From: Prostheceraeus crozeri
Taxonomy: Eukaryota; Platyhelminthes; Polycladida; Euryleptidae
Assembly (NCBI GenBank): GCA_907163375.1
Contig: CAJQUW010009330.1
Span: forward strand, 124,001-188,000
Length of the DNA stretch: 64,000 nucleotides
Reading direction: 5' to 3'
Each line of letters opens with the position of its first letter. The stretch's first letter is position 1. The position numbers and the translations under genes were made by a program. The notes below the pieces were generated by a model that saw nothing but the letters and a program-made list of their open reading frames with translations, was not told the origin of the DNA and made no database searches. This document shows, piece after piece, positions 56,801-61,984 of this stretch.

Positions 56801-59800
56801 TGACCTGATAGCCGAATTAAGGTTTGCCTACAAGACCGTCAAATTTCATTAAGGCGACCGCTACCAGATAAGCGTGGTCTGGTAGCCATGAAAGCCAAAC
56901 CTTGATGTTACTTGATGGAAGAAATGTTGGTTACTTTTGATGAGAAGGTTTGGCAGCGAAATTTATTTCATTTGGCAGCTGACGGTTTACAGTGAGGCAG
57001 TTACACATGTACTAGCTAGTGCGGGTTTGGCAGCCATCATGCACTGACAAATATCAATAAGTCAAGAAATGTGAATTTGTGCAAAATGAATCTGCAGAAA
57101 TATGACACTACAATATTAAAGGAATAGAAACGACATGCACGATATTGGAAAAGCAATGCTACTTCGTGGACATGTGTTGTCATGATAACGGTACCTAAAC
57201 GATGACGTCTTCCAGTGGTTAGCAATAAGAAGGGACCGGTACTTTGTCACATGTGAAGATTCACGGTTATCAACAGTTATCTTCAAATACAAAATCATTT
57301 TGATAAAATAGCGTGAAAGAAAATCGACTTTAAATGGCTAAAACTACTCAGTTCGTAAACTGATGTGTCCTTTTCTGTGTCTTTGCAGAGAATTTTCCTC
57401 TTATTTCTATAAAGAGCGCTTCTTTGACTTTAGATCTTTCTTTTATGAACAGAAAATTCACCCTTGTGCCGCACTTTGATAGTAAGAGACTCAAAAACCA
57501 TTTTGTATAACATCTTTGCGATAAATTTGCCTTTTAATGTCAACGTTAATGACTTAAGCATTTTTCATGATATTCCTATTTTTGAGCTGCAGTTTTTAAT
57601 TTCTATATGGCAAAATACGCGCATTAGAAAATCCGAAGCTGATGCAATAAATGAAAGCCAAGGTGAATAGAATCCCTCCCAACTCGAATGTTCAACGCTC
57701 AAAGTAGCCCGAGTAAAATAGAGATAATGCTGGTTCAATCAATGTTCCTCTCCTTTTCTCCTGCAGTATGATCTCACGAAGTCATGACAAGGCATAAGGT
57801 AGAAGATGCTCTTTTCGCTGGATGGATGTTCAATTACATTACTTGGAAATTAATGGACGTCCTTCACTTTCACACTTGTTTGTTGTAATGTGATATTTGA
57901 TTATCATCGGTGTTGCAAAATACAGTACTTTATGATTTAATGAATTTCTCATCAAGTAACTTAAATGTTACATTTATAACGCAAGAGTATGCAACTGAAA
58001 CTGAAAGGTTATAATTTCCTGAAATACCTTATACAAACGATCTATTCACGGCATTTGCTGGTCATTTTTCATGCATGCAAATTGGATTAGCATCACATCA
58101 GCGAAAATCTATCTTAACGATAGAGAGTACAGAGAATGGCGACAGACTGAATTCGAATCATATTCGACAACTGTGATTGCAACAAAAGCGAAGGCATGTT
58201 TTGAATCGTTATTTGAAGAGGCATTAGAGAAAGGTGTTAACGATTTTCAATACCTACTGTGGACTCAGGCATGCCTATCCGACCAACCTGCAACAACAGT
58301 TCTTCATTGACGTATCAAAGAAAAGGATTACCATGCAATTTATTTCTTGCACTGTAAACTGTAAACCGCAACTATCCGATAGTATTATCAGCCAAAATTA
58401 GTTTCACTGTTTTTGACATTTCTCAACTGTAAATGTCCGTAAAACAGACGCTGTTTTATCTGATATTAACAGATTTTAACTGCTACGTCACCAATCATCA
58501 AATTGTGACGTCATCATTTTTAACAGATGTTTATAGATGTTTTCTATGAAGCTTTTCTGCTAAATTTATCGGTTATTTTACGGCACGTAGCTGTTTATAA
58601 CGGTGTACAGTTTACATTACACAGTTTATAATATATATAACTCTACATTATATTACAATGCAGAGTTGTTGTACGAAAAACCAACACAGCAATCGATTGA
58701 GAAGCGGCCGAGACTGCAAGGATCATTGATGTTTTCAAAATCTAGGCATGATTGTTATATTGCAGACATCTGCATGCATAATTTGTCCTAAAATGTTGAA
58801 TATATCGAACACAATAAACACAATCAGGTGAGCAATATGCAATGTATAGCAATTCATGATCAATGTTGCGCCAACGCAGCAATCCAGGATTACACAAGTG
58901 CCTCTGTAGAAAGAAAGAACAAAAACTTCATTGAATGACAAATGGCAATACAAACAAGTTCAATGCCCCCACGACTATTTAGAAAACTTTACAAATGAGT
59001 GGGCAAACGATTCTTTCTAATATAATTCCTGGCCAAACCTCGAAATCAGAAAACTGTGACTGTGAACAAGAGCATCTGCGCTAACTTTTTGGCGAGTTTC
59101 TACCAGATTTTTGACAGCACTTGTTGAAGAGATGGTTTTCTCTTTCAGGCTAGTTCCATTTTCTTGTAGGGAAAAGCTATTTCCTACAACAGGTTTACAT
59201 ATCAGGTACTATGTCAGCAATATGAAATTTAAGAGAAAACAACACTGACACAAGCTTGGCAGAGCTGTTATCACATGCACAATTACTTCTGATTCTTCTA
59301 ACGAAGGACATGCTTCGACAAAAATTTTGCACCGTTCACACTGTAAACCGTAGACCGACAATTATCCTACAAAACTACTGACAAAATAAAACCAACGATT
59401 GTCACCTCCAATATCCTGCGATATCCGACAAATTCTGTAGGTTCTCCACCGACACCAAAACAGATGCTTTGTATGCAAATTAAATAAACAAAAACTGTTG
59501 AATATTGATTGATTTTTTCGATTAGCAATTGCTTGACTTTTGGGCAATCTGTATTATTGGTTTGCAAAACCATGATTTATTTTGACATAATTTAATTAAT
59601 TACCTACATTTTTGATAAAATTTAAGCTATAATTCATTGCTATTCATTTTGTCGCTTTTTGTCAGATATTGTAGGTGTTCAGTGGCAATCATCCTACAAG
59701 AACTAACAATGACCGACAAAATAGATTTTGTAGGATAAATTTCTGTCAATTGTCAGTCAACGGTTTACAATGCACAACATTGTTTGTCCCGACATAAATC

Positions 59801-60971
59801 ATCAGAAATATTCAGTCCCAGGAACTATGTATTCGTTTTTAACAAATGTATTCATGTTTGAGCTCCTTATTGAAATATTGAGAGCAACTAGTTCCATATT
59901 TTGGTGAATTATCATCTTAGTGCACATATTCTCTAGTAAAACGTAATTTTCCTTAAGCAGCATTTTGATGGAATTTTAAGTTGCTGATGATTATGTTGTA
60001 AGCCTTGCTGCTGATTGTTGAATAAAATATTTGATGGAATTACTTTACTTTATTAGTTTTTAAAATATTATTTTGGAGTCATAACTCCGAAATATTGTTT
60101 TAAAAACTGATAATAAAATAATTCCATCAAATATCTTATTCAACAATCAGCAGCAAGGCTTACAATATAATCATAATCGACATATTCTTCCATCTACGTG
60201 CTTATGTTGAAGAGAATTGGAAAAACCAACTTGCATTGAGATTTCGCAGAAAGATGAAATGGCGTGTGTTTACAGTAGCCCAAAAGGAATCTTTCTAGGC
60301 ATTCACTTTTCATGAATTGTTTCTTTTCTTTGAATTTCAGAAAAACCAGGATCAAAAGATAAGTAATAAATTAGTGTGAGATATTACATGTCAATAGTAC
60401 AATACTAGAAACGTCTTCCTACATTGAAGTTTCAAATTCATTTAAATTGTCGTAGCTAACAATCCTAGCCTGCATCTTCCAAATGCAGAGCTACTAATCC
60501 CATTCCATAAATCAGCAGCACAACTTGAAATGCGCGCAAGTTTCTTGATTGGAAATAGCTTATACGCTTTCGGCATCCAGCACCTCACGGTCGATAGTAG
60601 CAAACCGGCATATTGTCGTATGATGTTTCGGCGAAGGCAATGAAAATGTTGCATTAATAATCGCTTCTAAAAAATATGTTTTCATGGCAAACTATTTGCT
60701 TAAAACACTACCCTCTCTGGTTGCTAACACATTTCTGAAAAATGTCTTTCTTAAAATAAATTTTTGCATATACATGTAGCTCGTTGCTTCAGAATTTCAC
60801 TGTTAAAAGGAATATTGGGACATTACTTACCGGAACAGAATCTCTACGATCACCACCTCCACTGATATTCTAAAAAAGCGATTAACTTGATATCTATGTG
60901 CCAACGTATTATTCATTTTAATATGACTTACTTGAGAAATATTCTCATAGCTGTTGCCTGAGTCAATCTCA
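23711..60971 (-). CDS. Calpain (penta-EF-hand protease), 3' half of gene, six exons seen
   Basis: Calpains are cytosolic calcium-dependent cysteine proteases; the C-terminal penta-EF-hand (PEF) domain binds calcium and dimerises. The exons, in order 60932-60971, 60831-60869, 53430-53553, 47144-47205, 26144-26291 and 23711-23886, have GT-AG ends and compatible phases. They encode a Gly/Ser-rich linker, then LRKAFLDFAGNSGYITAYQL (EF1), FNSEVCRSMVAIYD joined to VDQSGRMEFDEF (EF2), IFKQHDYDNSGSFNAYELRM (EF3), RYADPKLGVIGFEDFLLCTV (EF4) and a poor EF5. The C-R-S-M-V and RYAD landmarks are diagnostic of the calpain PEF domain. The protease and C2-like domains must lie to the right of the window, and the last exon to the left. 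The subtype cannot be named. The coordinates include introns filled with transposons. Confidence 0.88.
23887..24744. other. Calpain intron sequence, no feature seen
   Basis: An 86-codon plus-strand ORF at 24435-24695 has no recognised domain and could be chance. There is no other repeat boundary. Confidence 0.35.
24745..24895 (+). repeat. tRNA-derived SINE-like repeat, copy 1
   Basis: Box A TAGCTCAAACGG lies at 24761-24772 and box B GGTTCGAGTCC at 24806-24816, spaced as in a tRNA. The downstream sequence with CCATGGCAATTTGAT is partly shared with copy 2, so the unit extends beyond the tRNA part. Confidence 0.72.
25025..25145 (+). repeat. tRNA-derived SINE-like repeat, copy 2
   Basis: Box A TAGCTCAGACGG lies at 25037-25048 and box B GGTTCGAGTCC at 25082-25092. 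The core between them is identical to copy 1. The tail GCATGGAAATTTGATTC is related to that of copy 1. The two copies are about 275 bp apart in the same orientation. Confidence 0.72.
25356..25368 (+). promoter_or_regulatory. DR1 nuclear-receptor-like site 1
   Basis: Perfect AGGTCA-A-AGGTCA direct repeat with 1-base spacing, the consensus bound by HNF4/RXR/COUP-type receptors. Function is not shown; it may come from a repeat. Confidence 0.4.
25527..25539 (+). promoter_or_regulatory. DR1 nuclear-receptor-like site 2
   Basis: An identical AGGTCAAAGGTCA lies 171 bp downstream of the first in the same orientation, within the intron between the last two calpain exons found. Confidence 0.4.
26144..26291 (-). 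CDS. Calpain exon: EF2 (second part) and EF3
   Basis: 148 bp between acceptor GACTGTCAG and donor ATTG|GTGAGT. It encodes VDQSGRMEFDEFKRIW and GIFKQHDYDNSGSFNAYELR, two canonical EF-hand loops (D-Q-S-G-R-M..E and D-Y-D-N-S-G-S..E). It begins in phase 0 and ends one base into a Gly codon completed by the next exon. Confidence 0.93.
26292..26686. other. Calpain intron, no feature seen
   Basis: AT-rich with several TATATG words; no gene. Confidence 0.35.
26687..27089. mobile_element. hAT-like MITE 'C', copy 2 (partial)
   Basis: Inverted relative to copy 1. It runs from AATGCTAGTTTGTCTGAGAG to the terminus GACTCCGCATCCCTG at 27089. The other end is missing. The 115-codon ORF at 26586-26933 crosses its boundary and is not a gene. 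Confidence 0.72.
27140..27605. repeat. Short inverted-repeat unit with GTCTTCTGACCGAT core
   Basis: GTCTTCTGACCGAT lies at 27172-27185, a near copy at 27197-27210, and its complement at 27565-27578. TTATTTGTC is also inverted outside them. This may be a small MITE. Confidence 0.45.
27606..28994. other. Calpain intron, no supported gene
   Basis: A GC-richer patch at 28260-28640 has a 154-codon minus-strand ORF (28240-28704) overlapping another frame. Neither has a recognisable domain, so neither is called. Confidence 0.35.
28998..29043 (+). repeat. Harbinger left terminal inverted repeat (46 bp)
   Basis: Identical, reversed, to 33095-33140; preceded by target TTA. Confidence 0.97.
29372..30661 (+). 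CDS. Harbinger transposase (HARBI1-like DDE nuclease), one in-frame TGA
   Basis: The 430-codon frame from ATG 29372 has an N-terminal helical region (about residues 1-150), then an RNase H-like nuclease: FHALGALDGKHVPIRCP with the first Asp, KFIWIDVGTAGSHSDAKVF with the second, and RVVENGFGILASRFRCLL with the Glu. LIGDDAFALRTWFMKPY is another Harbinger landmark. The frame is open except for a TGA at 30308-30310, in a place where the family usually has Arg (SRARRVVEN), and continues in the same frame to the stop at 30659-30661. The enzyme would cut and paste the element together with the Myb-like partner encoded at 31502-32681. With the stop it would lose the Glu. Confidence 0.93.
30662..31501. 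other. Harbinger intergenic region
   Basis: The 3' ends of the two convergent genes face each other across this AT-rich stretch. The short minus-strand ORFs at 30786-31089 are not credible genes. Confidence 0.5.
31502..32681 (-). CDS. Harbinger MADF/Myb-SANT-like DNA-binding protein, two exons
   Basis: Exon 1 is 32681-32175, exon 2 is 32107-31502, with a 67-bp intron (GTAAGT...TTTGCAG) joining in phase 0. The protein is about 371 residues. After an acidic Ser/Glu-rich N-terminus and a KRRKKA basic patch comes a MADF-like domain: LTREQEMSITEWLKDNP, SLWDTKAEELG, GTRLLTWYRSMRTRYGKLL. Exon 2 has an acidic run (EDEDQDEDEELDSQDVGWYP), a helical middle and a Gln/His-rich tail. Harbinger elements encode such a partner, which binds subterminal DNA and helps import the transposase. 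No stop interrupts it, so this half of the element looks functional. Confidence 0.9.
33095..33140 (-). repeat. Harbinger right terminal inverted repeat (46 bp)
   Basis: Identical, reversed, to 28998-29043; followed by target TTA. Confidence 0.97.
33144..33799. other. Calpain intron, no feature seen
   Basis: AT-rich; contains TGTAGGCCTATACT near 33330. Confidence 0.35.
33800..34175. repeat. Fold-back repeat (about 375 bp palindrome)
   Basis: Two arms of roughly 170 bp meet near 33983. GCCTACAATGAGATGATGTG (from 33953) is answered by CACATCATCTCATTGTAGGC ending at about 34014. Similarity continues out to about 33800 and 34175 with scattered mismatches. There are no ORFs. This is a MITE-like or inverted-duplication structure. 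Confidence 0.85.
34176..34489. other. Spacer before the PLE
   Basis: No feature beyond AT-rich sequence; it may include the 5' leader of the PLE. Confidence 0.35.
34490..36811 (+). mobile_element. Penelope-like retroelement, fairly complete (RT + GIY-YIG)
   Basis: Plus-strand ORFs in order. 34490-35086: N-terminal region, coiled and Lys-rich. 35290-35365: VLVDADEYFNKLDVIINDTS. 35410-35820: MYGTIKVHKTNAPARPIVST and VSFDVESLFTNIPVDEVI with the first catalytic Asp. 35813-36811: VSMGSPLAPTLANLFLAELE, then SRYVDDCICVF with the YVDD box, LPFLDVFI, and a C-terminal GIY-YIG nuclease (VVYEFTCLGDPSSQYIGKTK, RRLQQRIEEH, and a His/Cys cluster HINTCNHC). Frames change a few times before 35820, but the reverse-transcriptase palm and nuclease share one ORF. 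It is the best-preserved PLE of the window and lies in the calpain intron. Confidence 0.9.
35813..36811 (+). CDS. PLE reverse transcriptase (C-terminal part) and GIY-YIG endonuclease ORF
   Basis: 332 codons without a stop. Residues 1-150 carry the motifs SPLAPTLANLF and YVDDC; residues about 60-120 include KFHEYLNRQHPNLKFTTEVG and LPFLDVFI, typical of PLE palm and thumb. Residues about 225-330 form the GIY-YIG module, with VVYEFTC, QYIGKTKRRLQQRIEEH and a terminal LIKEYQPKINH-like stretch. In PLEs the nuclease nicks the target and primes reverse transcription. The segment upstream is in another frame, so translation as one protein would need intact earlier sequence. Confidence 0.9.
   Translation: MSNSNNKLRYGKDVFIKLCKFATQGSFMYNDNMYIQTDRVSMGSPLAPTLANLFLAELEQGWMGEQFSPLFYSRYVDDCICVFNNVDKIHKFHEYLNRQHPNLKFTTEVGNNKLPFLDVFINTEDTLQTSIYRKDTYTGLLLNYNSVCPRQWKVGLINGMLHRAYTVSNCWEMFHNEVKNMTSIFQKNGYPRSTVEKIVRSFLLINSKIVFNTTKVKSYFSLKCKSGPLLKSCVVYEFTCLGDPSSQYIGKTKRRLQQRIEEHRSTDTAVYKHINTCNHCTYDISNQFRIRYRGNSNYHINVVEALMIKEYQPKINHTADYNGMSYLLKVFK
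36812..37834. other. Calpain intron, no feature seen
   Basis: No coding similarity or repeat boundary recognised. Confidence 0.35.
37834..37842 (-). terminator. Polyadenylation signal of the OGFOD3-like gene
   Basis: On the minus strand TGAATCAATAAAAACC starts at the stop codon, putting an AATAAA hexamer only a few bases after it. Such a short 3' UTR is unusual; a further ATT-rich stretch follows. Confidence 0.4.
37842..38606 (-). CDS. OGFOD3-like 2OG-Fe(II) oxygenase family protein, intronless, probably catalytically dead
   Basis: 254 codons. Residues about 7-29 are a hydrophobic membrane anchor (NVLFSFFVGTIFAIAFGSIF). A Cys-rich region follows (CSFKFNNGTCARKSSRCGAT), then helices, then a prolyl-4-hydroxylase-like fold: FLSSYGREFSGGRVVGG, then IEPKKGRVLYH and VHFLFTCDP. 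This matches the C-terminal domain of OGFOD3, a single-pass membrane oxygenase of unknown substrate, where the order is H-V-D, L..Y..DF.GGR, VEP..GR, H-R-V, and S/TC-P. Here the H-x-D position reads H-L-Q and the distal His position reads L-S-I, so two of three iron ligands seem absent. There is one exon, whereas the usual gene is split. AATAAA follows the stop. It lies in the calpain intron on the same strand. It is a possible retrocopy or pseudoenzyme. Confidence 0.7.
   Translation of the reverse strand: MNPTQNNVLFSFFVGTIFAIAFGSIFFITEPDIVESGQVCSFKFNNGTCARKSSRCGATFCGYGIHDELLLKQAVNQLRRMAYHIFLHTLSDQPAAYYFDSGMLEDTTLGFNLFRLAIMNKKSLFNEQDKFAFNFVCENLKILIEKQFGLQRNTLYLENSYFSRNWGDGPHLQKETEFYVTIFLSSYGREFSGGRVVGGSVNGPFIEPKKGRVLYHNIDFKPQLSIESVGKGQLFAVHFLFTCDPTYEASALFL
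38768..38893 (+). repeat. 63-bp tandem duplication (two copies)
   Basis: AGATATCCATGTTTAGACCA starts at 38768 and AGATATCCATGTTCAGACCA at 38831, with a period of 63 bp and few differences. It lies in a 115-codon plus-strand ORF (38627-38974) that reads RYPC.DHRQEFL twice. The ORF looks fortuitous, kept open because 63 is a multiple of three. Confidence 0.85.
38975..39299. other. Spacer before PLE arm
   Basis: No recognisable feature. Confidence 0.35.
39300..39620 (-). repeat. Left inverted arm of the PLE
   Basis: Contains CACTGAGGCCCTTTCACCCG, CTCGGAGTGCAACGC and AAAATCATCTCAAGCATGTA, each found reversed within 46025-46390. It ends in a purine-rich AGAAGAAGAGCGGAAG stretch also present in the other arm. 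Confidence 0.85.
39640..39905 (+). pseudogene. PLE reverse-transcriptase palm fragment
   Basis: In one frame: YNEILFSLYVDDCFLVVPKS, then MTRVNNVHLSSRFTRGN and SNFHFLEVDCY, i.e. the YVDD box followed by 'N..H....FT.E......FLDV' of PLEs. Similarity ends at about 39900, where later insertions begin. Confidence 0.75.
39960..44464 (+). mobile_element. Ty3/Gypsy LTR-retrotransposon fossil, broken
   Basis: Parts can be placed in order. A leader with a possible primer-binding site lies near 40180-40200, gag remnants at about 40245-40735, a retropepsin-like segment near 40890-41000, reverse transcriptase at about 41290-42100, RNase H to about 42600, and integrase at about 43350-43860. A tail runs to about 44464, where MITE C copy 3 begins. 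The coding region is interrupted roughly ten or more times, so the copy is old and inactive. A pair of matching LTRs was not recognised. It lies inside the split PLE, so it is younger than that PLE. Confidence 0.85.
44465..45020. mobile_element. hAT-like MITE 'C', copy 3 (partial)
   Basis: Inverted relative to copy 1. It shares CACTGTCTTGATGTCAACTT, GATTTAGTAGAGAAGACGAG and CTCCTCCAAAGCGCATAT with the other copies. The CAGGGATGCGGAGTC termini are missing at both ends. Confidence 0.72.
45114..45374 (-). pseudogene. PLE GIY-YIG endonuclease fragment
   Basis: The 86-codon ORF reads LQCDVNCKFCPMSDKRNLCY, then CVIYQLNCNLCNDIYIGQTK and RLVKSRLNEHLFLN. This is a Cys-rich linker followed by the GIY-YIG core (here YIGQT) and the R..EH motif. 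It stands on the opposite strand to the surrounding PLE and belongs to another subfamily, since the Cys-rich linker is absent from 34490-36811. Confidence 0.85.
45430..45980 (+). pseudogene. PLE C-terminal fragment with GIY-YIG
   Basis: In broken frames: YLGESQSASMKRQLNDILRD (about 45540-45600), then RLLTRSPKDPLPVFSASN and VVYKFSCSCECEYIGKTSRP with LECRI (45690-45770). This is the usual order of the PLE connector and GIY-YIG nuclease. It continues degraded to about 45980 and is followed by the right inverted arm. Confidence 0.78.
46025..46390 (+). repeat. Right inverted arm of the PLE
   Basis: Reverse complement of 39300-39620; T-rich start, then GCTTGTGTATCAGTATTACA to AAAATGAAGATCTTATTCGC. 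Confidence 0.85.
46652..46737. repeat. Small hairpin repeat
   Basis: AAATTGATGTTTTGGCATGG (46653 on) is answered by CCAAAACATCCATTTTTT near 46720-46737, with GGTAGCCC and GGGCTACT pairing inside. Arms are about 35 bp. Confidence 0.7.
46738..47143. other. Calpain intron, no feature seen
   Basis: A 74-codon ORF at 46802-47026 lacks recognisable motifs. Confidence 0.35.
47144..47205 (-). CDS. Calpain exon: EF2 (first part)
   Basis: A 62-bp exon between acceptor CTGTTTTTCAG and donor TATGAC|GTATCC. With the single base left by the 53430-53553 exon it reads EMSSFDGFNSEVCRSMVAIY and D, then joins VDQSGRMEF in phase 0. The 'F....CRSM(V/I)A' line is the calpain PEF hallmark between EF1 and EF2. The donor is weaker than consensus. 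Confidence 0.87.
47206..47906. other. Calpain intron, no feature seen
   Basis: An 85-codon ORF at 47438-47695 has no supporting motif. Confidence 0.35.
47907..48206. mobile_element. Fold-back element with 14-bp flanking direct repeats
   Basis: ATAATGCTTACTAA lies at 47907-47920 and again at 48193-48206. Between them is a near-perfect palindrome: GCTAGCGTCCACTAACCATG (from 48004) is answered by CATGGCTAGTGGACGCTAGC (48059-48078), with arms of about 110 bp and a ~15-bp loop near 48041. There is no ORF. The 14-bp repeats look like a target duplication longer than DNA-transposon families in this window make. Confidence 0.75.
48207..49424. other. Calpain intron, no feature seen
   Basis: AT-rich, no recognised gene or repeat. 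Confidence 0.35.
49425..49480 (-). repeat. PLE pseudo-LTR-like motif (possible eroded hammerhead)
   Basis: The minus strand reads CTTGAGACTGACTGTCTTCG followed by GACGAAACGCGTCGGG. It resembles the CUGA...CGAAACGCGUCGG lines seen at PLE ends. The CUGAUGA box is imperfect and no coding part is adjacent. Confidence 0.3.
49481..50934. other. Calpain intron, no gene seen
   Basis: AATGTTGCAAGATA (about 50248) and ATATCTTGCAACATTT (about 50326) form a small inverted pair. Nothing else was recognised. Confidence 0.35.
50935..51840 (-). mobile_element. Decayed Penelope-like element with inverted, ribozyme-like ends
   Basis: The minus strand from 51772 reads KINAIKALYNRSQKLSTLPA and YRDFNKNKVRNIS. 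Further on, in broken frame, come ETEIFWKLPYVSTLLSQIKR and HIDSALENSILRIA, the PLE connector between reverse transcriptase and GIY-YIG ('..RA..L.S......E...I' and 'LPY...LS..I+R'). At both ends is a related motif in inverted orientation: minus CACTGAGGATGTCAGCTTGC then CTACTGAAACATG near 50995-50950, and plus CACTGATGATGGTATCTTGC then CTACTGAAAATTG near 51783-51820. The CUGA(U/G)GA...GAAA boxes resemble the hammerhead core of PLE pseudo-LTRs. Confidence 0.6.
51841..52434. other. Calpain intron, no feature seen
   Basis: AT-rich; nothing recognised. Confidence 0.35.
52435..53271 (+). mobile_element. hAT-like element 'B', copy 4 (837 bp, both ends present)
   Basis: It starts CATAGAGTAAGCATATTAGG and ends TTTACTCTATG at 53271. 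It is colinear with the reversed 4544-5331 copy through TTATTAAATCCCCAATGTG, CTTAAGCGTGATCATATCAC and TTTTGAGTCGACA. The flanks AGAGTTTC and GTTGAGTA do not match, so the duplication has decayed or the flank was rearranged. Confidence 0.85.
53430..53553 (-). CDS. Calpain exon: linker end and EF1
   Basis: 124 bp between acceptor TCGTTTTAG and donor AAAG|GTAACA. It encodes NKEEDDRQDSALRKAFLDFA, then GNSGYITAYQLRDILNATVK and K. The acidic lead-in and 'LR..F...AG....I.A..L..IL' are the start of the calpain PEF domain. It starts in phase 0, matching the 39-bp exon upstream, and ends one base into the next codon. Confidence 0.9.
53554..58349. other. Large calpain intron segment without supported features
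   Basis: No gene was recognised in about 4.8 kb. Three words TGGGGTACAGTTTACCCCA (54777), GGGGCACAGTG (54959) and TTGGGGTACAGTGTACC (56516) may be ends of an unknown repeat. 56330-56375 has stacked ACATGT palindromes. 56800-57040 carries several GGTAGC/TTTGGC words resembling those near 6400-6500. The short ORFs (54523-54735, 55136-55496, 57037-57298, 57464-57670, 58071-58310) have no motifs. Confidence 0.35.
58350..58615. mobile_element. MITE 'D', copy 2 (about 265 bp)
   Basis: The left end CACTGTAAACTGTAAACCGC and the reversed right end TAATGTAAACTGTACACCGT match at most positions after the first bases. The target duplication is unclear. Confidence 0.6.
58616..59338. other. Calpain intron, no feature seen
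   Basis: Nothing recognised. Confidence 0.35.
59339..59772. mobile_element. MITE 'D', copy 3 (434 bp)
   Basis: The left end CACTGTAAACCGTAGACCGA and the reversed right end CATTGTAAACCGTTGACTGA match at most positions. Deeper, TTATCCTACAAAA is also inverted. Internal CCGACAAAAT/TAGGTT words recur. No ORF. Confidence 0.72.
59984..60177. repeat. Fold-back repeat (about 195 bp palindrome)
   Basis: AAGCCTTGCTGCTGATTGTT (from 60000) is answered by AACAATCAGCAGCAAGGCTT near 60142-60161. The arms run from about 59984 and 60177 to a centre at GGAGTCATAACTCC near 60081. No ORF. Confidence 0.88.
60178..60830. other. Calpain intron, no supported feature
   Basis: A 70-codon minus ORF (60442-60654) contains AADLWNGISSSAF, faintly like the tail of LINE proteins ('..LWN.LP..'), too little to call. 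Confidence 0.3.
60831..60869 (-). CDS. Calpain micro-exon (39 bp)
   Basis: Acceptor CGCTTTTTTAG, donor GTTCCG|GTAAGT. Encodes NISGGGDRRDSVP in phase 0 at both ends. It belongs to the Gly-rich linker before the PEF domain. The identification rests on splice sites and phase continuity with neighbours, as the linker itself is not conserved. Confidence 0.75.
60932..60971 (-). CDS. Calpain micro-exon (40 bp)
   Basis: Acceptor CTTATTTTCAG, donor TCTCAA|GTAAGT. After one base that completes an upstream codon it encodes EIDSGNSYENISQ, then joins the 39-bp exon in phase 0. Only 62 bp of intron separate the two micro-exons. The exon further upstream was not found. Confidence 0.72.
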
Positions 60972-61339
60972 CTGAAAATAAGAAAGTCTCGGTTACTATG
61001 ATGCGCAGAGATCATCCATTGAAATCGTACATTTTTTCAATTTGCCAGAACCCCGATAAGACTGACAGTATGAAGCCAATTAGCATGATACAGTTATCAA
61101 AATATGCTTACATGTATAGCCTAAATGAATTTTAAAAATCGAAGTTGTGCGTATAACCGAAAAATATAAACAATAGGACTATATCTACATTGCTTTACAG
61201 TTCGTCTCGTTTAACTGTCAACAAATCAATCAATGACAGCTTGCGGGATACTTTGATCATTTATAGTTTGTCGTTTCATAAACTTTTAACTTCATGACTC
61301 ATTAATTTTAGCTTTATACATTTTTTTTCCGAAGGCGCA
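60972..61339. other. Calpain intron, no feature seen
   Basis: Nothing recognised. Confidence 0.35.
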
Positions 61340-61505
61340 ATTAGCCATATAAATTTGTAAACCAAAAACGTTATATTTTCATTATCCTCGGTCTTGGATG
61401 AAAGACAACAAGTGATGTGATATGATGATACAATCGTTCCTAGCAGTAAATACAGTTCTATGACGCAATGAAACAAGCGGCGCAAACTTCACAATCTCAG
61501 TGATA
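61340..61505 (-). repeat. Inverted duplicated segment, left copy
   Basis: The reverse complement of this segment matches 61985-62160 at most positions (e.g. TTGCGTCATAGAACTGTATT against TTGCGTCATAGAAATGTAGA, and ATCATATCACATCACTTGTT in both). No family is recognised. Confidence 0.8.
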
Positions 61506-61529
61506 AAATCCACATGAATGCAACATTTT

Positions 61530-61950
61530 CCTTTAGATATTTTACTTGTAATTTCATGTTATTTACTTATTTATTTATGTTTATTATTTTCTGGTTCATT
61601 TTTTACTTAAATTTGTTTTTTTCCACGTTTTAGTTTGTGCTTTTATTGAGTAATCTAGTAATTTCGTAATTTTTGTGTTCTTGTTTTCATCATTTGTTAT
61701 TTTTAGATTGTTTTCTAATCTTATCTTTTAGTATTTATGTCTTTTTCTTGATCCATTTCCATTTTTCTGGTTAGTTTTTGACTTACTTTATTTCTCAATT
61801 GATTACTTATGTAATTTCAAATTTTACATGTTATCTTTTTCTGGAATTTATATTAGTATTTGTAAACATGCGTACCTGCTCTATTTTGTCTTACATTATA
61901 GAATAGCTTTGTCTTTGTTCATTTCTTATTTTATCTTATATTGTGCACAT
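61530..61950. other. T-rich low-complexity tract
   Basis: The plus strand is strongly T-rich with TTATTTACTTATTTATTTAT-like runs, lying between the two inverted copies. Confidence 0.7.
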
Positions 61951-61984
61951 AATGTACAATTTAGAATGTTTGCATGCGCATTCA

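Noticed and set aside
60442-60654. LINE C-terminal fragment (AADLWNGISSSAF)
   Set aside because: The match is only a few residues, too weak to call.
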